NCBI GenBank assembly: GCA_016771945.1
Contig: QZLF01000003.1
Location: 803,454 to 867,453 of the forward strand
Direction of reading: 5' to 3'
Length of the DNA: 64,000 bases
DNA from: Candidatus Leucobacter sulfamidivorax
GTDB taxonomy: Bacteria > Actinomycetota > Actinomycetes > Actinomycetales > Microbacteriaceae
Below the pieces are notes generated by a model. The model was not told the DNA's origin, made no database searches, and saw only the letters and a list, made by a program, of their open reading frames with translations. The number at the start of each line of letters is the position of its first letter. Position 1 is the first letter of the stretch. Made by a program: the position numbers and the translations under genes. Below are positions 58,544 through 64,000 of the stretch, piece by piece.

Positions 58544-61500
58544 TCACGCGCCGGGCGCCGAGCGCTCGTCGAGCTCGGCGATCCACTCCTCGAGGCCGGC
58601 CGGCGGGGACAGCAGCCCGTAGCGGTGCGCGGTGATCGAGATCGACTGCTCGCGCAGGAAGGCGAGCAGTTCGACCGGCCCCGCCATGGTGACGGGCTCG
58701 GCCCACACCGCGACCCGGCTCTGCCCGCCGAGCCACTCCGCGGTGCGCACCGCGTCGCCGCCGATGAGCCGCACGCGCGACTCGAGCGCCGGACCCTGGC
58801 CAGGGCCCGAGCCCGAGCCGCCGCCGGATCCGCCGTCCGACCCTGCCGCGCTCGCCTCGACGGCGATGCGCTCGAGCCAGTCGTCGTCGCGTTCGAGCGA
58901 CACGGGGATGCCCTGCGAGGCGAGGAAGTCGGCGAGCTCACGCGGCAGCACCGCCCCCGTCGACACCGTCACCGGGGCGCGCACGAGCAGCGCCGCTGCG
59001 AGCACCCGGACGAGAGCCGCGAGCGGAGCCCGCTCCGCCAGTCGTATCTGTGTCGCCACCGGCCACCGCCGCAGCAGGTTGCGCTCCACGCCGAGCCCGA
59101 TCTCGTCGTGCACCCGCCCGAGCGTCGTGCGCCAGCTCAGCGCGTCGCTGAGCGCGGCCCGCCGCACCCGGTCGAAGCTCTCGTAGTCGAGCATCTGCTG
59201 GGCGGCCTCGATCAGCACCTGCACCTCGGGGTCGAGCCCGCGCAGGTGCAGCGTGCCGCTCGGCGTGCCCTCGCGCAGCTCCCACGAGCCGAGGGTCACC
59301 AGACGGCTCGGTCCACCGGCCAGCGTCTGCACCCCCATGCCGGCGTCGCCCCAACCGCCGCCCGGCAGGCGCTCGATGCGCTCGGGGCCGGTCGGCCGCC
59401 CCACGACGAGCGACGCGGCACGCGTGCGCTCGAGCCAGGGGATCAGCTCCTCGGGTGCTCCGGCGTGCAGGGCCGCGACGCCTCCCCCGCCGAGCTCGCG
59501 CTGCAGTTCGAGCGCCTCGTCGAGCGTGCGCGCCGTGATGACGCCGATCACCGGCATGCCGGCCGCATCCCGCCAGAACCGGGCATCGCGGCGCAGCCCG
59601 GTGCGGACGCCGGGACGCCACAGCCTGCCGCCCTCGCCCTCGCCCTCACCGTCGCCACCGTCCAGGCACTCGGGCTGCACGAGCCATTCCTCGCCGCTGT
59701 CGAGCTCGGTCAGCGCGCGCTGCCCCGCCTCGCCGGGCGGCTGCGGCAGCGGGCCGATGCCGAATGCGAGCGGATCGCCGTCGCCGGGGGCGGCCGTGTC
59801 GCCCGGGCGGATCCCGCGCACCGCATCGGCCAGGCGCAGCCGGAAGCGGCGCGACCTCGCCGCGCTGCCGAAGACGATGAGCACGCGCGCGGATCGGGCG
59901 CTCCCCGCGCCCGTGCCGAACGCCGAGCGCACCGCGTCCTCTGCCGCGGCGGCGGGGTCCGCGGTCGGCGCGACGAGCACGGTGCCGGGCGCGCGGAACC
60001 TGCCCTCGACCCGCAGATCGGGGCGGCGGCGGATCAGGCCGAGGGCGGTGTCGCGACTGCCCAGCACGAGCGCGCGGTCCACTCGCGGATCGGCGGCGAG
60101 CGCAGCGGCCTCGTCGTCGGCTGCGGGAACGAGGCCGACCAGGCCGGCGGGCAGACCGGCCGCCTGCCACTCCTCGATGAGCGCGACGGAGGAGCCCATG
60201 AGCCCCGGATCCACGGCCAGCACCACGGCGGATCCCGCGGCGAGCGCCGCGAGGACGGCCTCCGCCCGCTCGTCGAGAGGCACCCCGGCCTCGGCCACGA
60301 CGAGGGCGAGGCGATCCGGCCGGAAGTCCGCACCGCGCACCGCTCCGATCCCCTCCGCGAGCTGCCCGAGGTAGCGGGCGGCGTCGATGGCGCCGTTCAC
60401 CGCAGCGTCGATCGCCGGCACCGGGTCTCCGGTCTCGACGGCGACGGCCTCGAAGAGGCGGTCACGGGCGGCCGCGGGCGAGAGCGCGAGCCGTCGCAGC
60501 CGCACCGCGCGCTCGCGCGGGGCCTGCGCCCGCCACGGCTCGGCCGCGGCGAGGGCCTGGTCGACGGTCGATGCGGGATCCGCGTCCTCGACAGTGGGCT
60601 CCTCGTCGGCCGCGCTCCCGGCCGCGCGGCTCGCCGCGGCCCGTGCGAGCAGACGGCGCACCCAGGCGCGGTTCTCCGCCGGCACGGCGTCCGTGTCGGG
60701 CTCGTTCGCGAAGCCGGAGCCGGAGACGACCGGCACCCGCAGCGGCGGACCCGCGGGCGCGACGGCGATCTCGCCGGTCTCGGCCCGGCTGAGGCCGAGG
60801 ACCGCAGCGGTGAGGCCGCCCGTGTCCAGACGCTCGGGATCGGCCGGGGGCCGGTAGAAGAGGGCGCTGTCGCGCTCGCTGGGATCCCACTCCCTCGCGC
60901 GCAGCTGCACGCGGTGCGGGGTGGGGAACGGCGTCGCGGAGAGCGCCGCGGCGGTGCGGAACGCGGCGCGCTCGGCGACGAGCACCGCGGGTTCGAGCGG
61001 GTTCTCGGGCTGCTCGTCCCCGGCCTCGGCGCGGACGGCCCCGACCAGTTCGGCGGATCGCGCGAGCGCCGACTCGGGATCCGCCGCCTCCGCAGCGAGG
61101 GCGAGCAGCAGCTCGACGGCCCCGGCGAACTCCCGCGGGGGTACGAGCGGCAGCAGCAGGCGCACCCTCCGCCCCTCCCGGGCGAGCGCATCGGCGAGGG
61201 CCGATGCCGTGCCGGCCCGCAGCTGCACCGCGAGGTCGTCGCCGAGCCCTCGCACCTCTGCGAGCTCGACGGCTGCCGCCAGCAGGTGCGGATCCTCGCT
61301 CGCGGCCACGGGCACCACCGTCCCGGAGGGCGCGTCGAGCACCAGCCCGACGAGGCGCAGCCACTGCGCCGCCTGCTCGGCCCGGGTGTCGAGCGTCGGC
61401 ACAGCCAGCCCGCTCAGCACCGAGGCGATCCGCTCGCGCGCCGCGATGCCGCCCACGACGACCGCGAGCTCCAGCGGAGCACCGCCTTCGGCGACCCGCT

Positions 61501-62476
61501 GCCCCGCCCAGCGGATCAGGCGCTCGGCGATGGCCCGCGACTCCGGCAGCTCGGCGAGCAGCTGCGCACCAACTCCAAGTCCGTCGAGCGCCGGGTCGGC
61601 GAGCGCGCGAACGATGATCTCGGGCACCAGACGGGCGCCGCGGAAGTCGCTCGGGGCGAAGACGAGCACGGTGCCGTGATCGCGAGCGGCCTCGAGCACC
61701 GGACGCAGGGCGAGCGCCGCCGCCTCCGCGTCGGCGTCGAGCGACCAGTCGCCACCCGGTGCGATGCGCGCGGGGTCGACGGCGAGGTGCGTCACCGACG
61801 GCTCCGCGGCGAGCCCCGCGAGCCGGGCGAGCTCGATCTCGACCCCGACCGGGCCGAGCACGGGATCTCCGGACGAGAGCAGCACGGTGGTGAAGCCGGC
61901 CTTCTCTCCCGCGGCGAGCGCCTCGCGCAGCTCGCCCAGCCGCCCCTCTCGCGTCGTCTCGTCGGGCGTGCGCACCGAGAGCACGAGGTGCGCGACGCGG
62001 TCGCGCAGCCAGCGGCGGGCGACGGGCAGCACCGCCCAGGGCAGCCCCAGGGAGGCGAGGCCGCCGGCTCGCACGGCCAGTCGGTCCCGCGCCGGCAGTG
62101 ATGGGGGCAGCTGCCGGGAGGCCTCGCGCAGGGCGAGCGCCGCCGCGAAGGGATCCCCCTCCCCTGCTATCGACTCGAGGAGTCGCCGGGTGAAGTCGAA
62201 GCCCTCCGCGTCCCGGCGCACCCCGGCCAGCAGGTCGGGTCTGTCCTCTCCCGATGCGGGCGCGTCGCCCGGCTCACCCGGAGGGTCGGCGAGCCAGGCG
62301 TCCACCCGCGCCTCGGCTCGCTCCGTCCAGGCCCGTTCGGCCCGATCATCCACGGCCGCGCCGTCCTCGCGAAGATGCTCCTCGGGAGAGCCCTCGTCGG
62401 CAGAGCGCTCCTCGGCGTGGGCGTGCTCGGGCCGGACACCCTCGGAGTCGTCAGGTTCGCCGCGATCCACCGCCAT
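58544..62476 (-). CDS. PutA-like bifunctional proline dehydrogenase/P5C dehydrogenase homologue, probable pseudoenzyme
   Basis: An uninterrupted 1310-residue protein with the layout of PutA: an acidic N-terminal tail, a PRODH-like barrel (about 85-480), an ALDH-like P5C dehydrogenase domain (about 560-1060) and a C-terminal extension. By recalled alignment the active sites are altered. The LVRRLLEN Arg pair reads ELLLALAAE, and the SIKLSAL Lys region reads THLAVDP. The ALDH Cys motif GQRCSA reads GSARSAR, and the ETGG Glu is absent (RFRAPG). TACAGT lies 6 nt before the ATG, so it is probably leaderless. It may be a structural or regulatory relic, or bind proline, flavin or NAD without catalysis. 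Confidence 0.8.
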   Translation of the reverse strand: MAVDRGEPDDSEGVRPEHAHAEERSADEGSPEEHLREDGAAVDDRAERAWTERAEARVDAWLADPPGEPGDAPASGEDRPDLLAGVRRDAEGFDFTRRLLESIAGEGDPFAAALALREASRQLPPSLPARDRLAVRAGGLASLGLPWAVLPVARRWLRDRVAHLVLSVRTPDETTREGRLGELREALAAGEKAGFTTVLLSSGDPVLGPVGVEIELARLAGLAAEPSVTHLAVDPARIAPGGDWSLDADAEAAALALRPVLEAARDHGTVLVFAPSDFRGARLVPEIIVRALADPALDGLGVGAQLLAELPESRAIAERLIRWAGQRVAEGGAPLELAVVVGGIAARERIASVLSGLAVPTLDTRAEQAAQWLRLVGLVLDAPSGTVVPVAASEDPHLLAAAVELAEVRGLGDDLAVQLRAGTASALADALAREGRRVRLLLPLVPPREFAGAVELLLALAAEAADPESALARSAELVGAVRAEAGDEQPENPLEPAVLVAERAAFRTAAALSATPFPTPHRVQLRAREWDPSERDSALFYRPPADPERLDTGGLTAAVLGLSRAETGEIAVAPAGPPLRVPVVSGSGFANEPDTDAVPAENRAWVRRLLARAAASRAAGSAADEEPTVEDADPASTVDQALAAAEPWRAQAPRERAVRLRRLALSPAAARDRLFEAVAVETGDPVPAIDAAVNGAIDAARYLGQLAEGIGAVRGADFRPDRLALVVAEAGVPLDERAEAVLAALAAGSAVVLAVDPGLMGSSVALIEEWQAAGLPAGLVGLVPAADDEAAALAADPRVDRALVLGSRDTALGLIRRRPDLRVEGRFRAPGTVLVAPTADPAAAAEDAVRSAFGTGAGSARSARVLIVFGSAARSRRFRLRLADAVRGIRPGDTAAPGDGDPLAFGIGPLPQPPGEAGQRALTELDSGEEWLVQPECLDGGDGEGEGEGGRLWRPGVRTGLRRDARFWRDAAGMPVIGVITARTLDEALELQRELGGGGVAALHAGAPEELIPWLERTRAASLVVGRPTGPERIERLPGGGWGDAGMGVQTLAGGPSRLVTLGSWELREGTPSGTLHLRGLDPEVQVLIEAAQQMLDYESFDRVRRAALSDALSWRTTLGRVHDEIGLGVERNLLRRWPVATQIRLAERAPLAALVRVLAAALLVRAPVTVSTGAVLPRELADFLASQGIPVSLERDDDWLERIAVEASAAGSDGGSGGGSGSGPGQGPALESRVRLIGGDAVRTAEWLGGQSRVAVWAEPVTMAGPVELLAFLREQSISITAHRYGLLSPPAGLEEWIAELDERSAPGA

Positions 62477-62594
62477 ACGCCCACTGTAAAGGCGGGGCCC
62501 GCGTTCGCGGCAGAAGGCGCGCGAACGACCGGGACCCCCGTCACCCGCCGCCGCGATGACAAGCGGGTGGAGGGCTGGCGACGAGAGCGGGCGG

Positions 62595-63659
62595 TTACGC
62601 CGCGACGATCGGCGGAACGCCGGCCAGCGCCGCGAGGAAGCGGTCGTTCATCTCGGGGCTGCCGATCGTCACGCGGAGCCCCTCCCCCATGAAGGCCCGC
62701 GCGACCACGCCGTGCTCCCGCAGCGCCGCATCGATCTCCCCCGTGCGCTCACCCGCGCGCAGCCACACGAAGTTGCCCTGCGAATCCAGCACCGACCAGC
62801 CGGCCTCGCGCAGGCCCGCGAGCACCCGACCCCGCTCCGCGACGACGAGGCGCACCCGCGCGTCGAGCTCCTCCTGCGCATCGAGCGACGCGATCGCCGC
62901 CGCCTGGGCGAGCGCGCTCACCCCGAAGGGCACCGCGACCCGGCGCAGATTCGCCGCCACCGGCTCCCGCGCGACCGCGTAGCCGATCCTCAGGCCCGCG
63001 AGGCCGTAGGCTTTGGAGAAGGTGTGCAGCACCGCGACGTTCTCGTGGCGCCGGAAGAAGTCGAGCCCGTCCACCGCATCGGGGTCGTCGCCGAACTGCG
63101 TGTAGGCCTCGTCGATCACGACGAGCACGTCCTTCGGCACGTCCGCGAGGAAGCGCTCGAGCTCGTCGCGGCGGATCACCGCACCCGTCGGGTTGTTCGG
63201 CGTGCAGAGCAGGATCAGCCGGGTGCGGTCGGTGACCGCCGCCGCCATCGCCGGCAGGTCGTGGCGCTCATCCGCGGTGAGCGGCACGCCGACCGCGGTC
63301 GCGCCGGAGATCTGCACCAGGATCGGATAGGCCTCGAAGGACCGCCACGCGAAGATCACCTCGTCGCCCTCGCTCGCGCTCGCATTGACGAGCTGCGCGG
63401 CGACCTCGACCGAGCCGGCTCCCACGGCGACCTCGGCCGGCCGCACCCCGAGGTGCTCGGCGATGCGGTTCACGACCGCGGCGGCCGACATGTCGGGGTA
63501 GAAATGGAAGCTGCCGAGCTGCTCGCCCACCACCCGCGCGACCGACTCGAGCGGCGGGTAGGGATTCTCGTTCGACGAGAGCTTGACGGCGTTCGGGATC
63601 GACTTGCCCTGCACGTACAGGGGCAGCTGCTCGACGGCAGCCCGCTGCTTCACACCCAC
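62595..63659 (-). CDS. hisC: Histidinol-phosphate/aromatic aminotransferase family protein
   Basis: A 354-residue class I/II PLP aminotransferase. [17 protein letters not shown] is the N-terminal substrate arm, [18 protein letters not shown] is central, and the PLP Lys lies in [19 protein letters not shown] near residue 220. It transfers amino groups between glutamate and imidazole-acetol phosphate or aromatic 2-oxoacids; actinobacterial genomes often carry a second, aromatic-type copy. The GTG at 63659 overlaps the PEBP stop by one base; an in-frame GTG lies two codons later. No other his gene is near. Confidence 0.93.
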   Translation of the reverse strand: MGVKQRAAVEQLPLYVQGKSIPNAVKLSSNENPYPPLESVARVVGEQLGSFHFYPDMSAAAVVNRIAEHLGVRPAEVAVGAGSVEVAAQLVNASASEGDEVIFAWRSFEAYPILVQISGATAVGVPLTADERHDLPAMAAAVTDRTRLILLCTPNNPTGAVIRRDELERFLADVPKDVLVVIDEAYTQFGDDPDAVDGLDFFRRHENVAVLHTFSKAYGLAGLRIGYAVAREPVAANLRRVAVPFGVSALAQAAAIASLDAQEELDARVRLVVAERGRVLAGLREAGWSVLDSQGNFVWLRAGERTGEIDAALREHGVVARAFMGEGLRVTIGSPEMNDRFLAALAGVPPIVAA

Positions 63660-64000
63660 TACGCCGCGCCGCCGAACTCGCCGGTGGCGACGAGGATGCC
63701 GCGCGCGAGCACGGCGTCGCGCATGAGGAAGCCGAGCACGGCGGGGGTCGCCTGCGGGTCCACCTCGATGCGGTCGACGTTCAGCGCGTGCACGACGAAC
63801 CAGTAGTGGTGCACCCCGGTCCCCTCGGGGGGACCCGCTCCGATGAACTCAGAGGCGCGCAGCTCGTTCGGCATGGTGATCGCGCCCTCCGGCAGCAGCC
63901 CGGCGGCGGGATCGCCGGCGTTCGCGTCGAGACTCGTCGCGCCCGCCGGGATGTTCGCGACCGCCCAGTGCCAGAAGCCCGAGCCGGTGGGCGCGTCGGG
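63659..64000 (-). CDS. YbhB/YbcL (PEBP) family protein, C-terminal part
   Basis: The N-terminus lies beyond the right edge; 113 codons are visible. The text [10 protein letters not shown] and [21 protein letters not shown] and [10 protein letters not shown] match the Raf-kinase-inhibitor-like/PEBP fold, with the conserved GP.P.GTG.H phosphate-binding stretch. Bacterial members bind phospholipid head groups or small anions, with unknown role. It overlaps the aminotransferase gene by one base and reads in the same direction. Confidence 0.9.
   Translation of the reverse strand, partial: PDAPTGSGFWHWAVANIPAGATSLDANAGDPAAGLLPEGAITMPNELRASEFIGAGPPEGTGVHHYWFVVHALNVDRIEVDPQATPAVLGFLMRDAVLARGILVATGEFGGAA

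Noticed and set aside
58544-62476. Annotating the PutA-like protein as an active proline-degrading enzyme
   Set aside because: Key residues of both active sites are not found at the expected positions, so the fold can be named but not the activity.

Overview
The window is high-GC, densely packed DNA from an actinobacterium, most likely a Micrococcales/Microbacteriaceae genome (Leucobacter- or Microbacterium-like). The evidence is the strong G/C bias at codon third positions, the HspR-type operators at dnaK, GTG/TTG starts, frequent 4-nt GTGA/ATGA gene overlaps and many start codons placed 6-7 nt after a -10 box (leaderless mRNAs). The genus is inference. It is chromosomal, with no phage, plasmid or CRISPR array. 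One IS110-family insertion sequence is present.

Region by region. 1-1131: the 5' end of dnaK with its promoter and two HAIR operators. 1186-5925: a TRIC/UPF0126 membrane protein, then a small operon of LLM flavin monooxygenase, SDR dehydrogenase, EutH-type ethanolamine transporter and TetR regulator, with a promoter and operator upstream. 6204-8951: an MFS transporter and a PIF1/RecD-like helicase. 9039-23693: a catabolic island. One arm (minus strand) has dienelactone hydrolase, PhzS-like FAD monooxygenase, NTF2-fold protein, FAH-family hydrolase, a solute-binding lipoprotein, a permease and a permease-ATPase-ATPase fusion. The opposite arm has an ACMSD-like amidohydrolase and a frameshifted DUF3500 gene. 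RidA, a GntR regulator, a LysR regulator and an HpaD-like extradiol dioxygenase complete it. Together these could import and hydroxylate an aromatic compound, open its ring and hydrolyse the products; the RidA protein hints at an enamine or imine intermediate.

23730-33045 holds DNA repair and redox genes (HhH-GPD protein, FMN reductase with MarR, pirin, GNAT, RmuC, glutathione peroxidase, a second MarR divergent from a Gly/Arg-rich small protein) and a YtrA-type GntR/ABC operon. 33150-34980 is low-complexity DNA, the IS110 element, a stem-loop and a polypurine tract. 34980-42485 holds YCII, gamma carbonic anhydrase, threonine aldolase, a LysE exporter with its LysG regulator, an AEC transporter, HemD and a three-gene membrane/envelope set. 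42661-54082 holds an FAD oxidoreductase, a CPBP protease, GlyRS, TfoX-like protein, nitroreductase, quinone oxidoreductase, 2-hydroxyacid dehydrogenase, a lipase-like hydrolase, a permuted lipoate ligase, a DtxR regulator, a DCC protein and an AsnC/Lrp regulator.

54225-64000 holds an AceE-like thiamine-diphosphate enzyme divergent from the Lrp gene, four small proteins, tRNA-Tyr, a very large PutA-like protein that appears to have lost the catalytic residues of both domains, HisC-type aminotransferase and a partial PEBP gene. The most notable items are the PutA-like pseudoenzyme, the catabolic island with its paired operators, the window-wide leaderless start signature, and two related dispersed palindromic elements.
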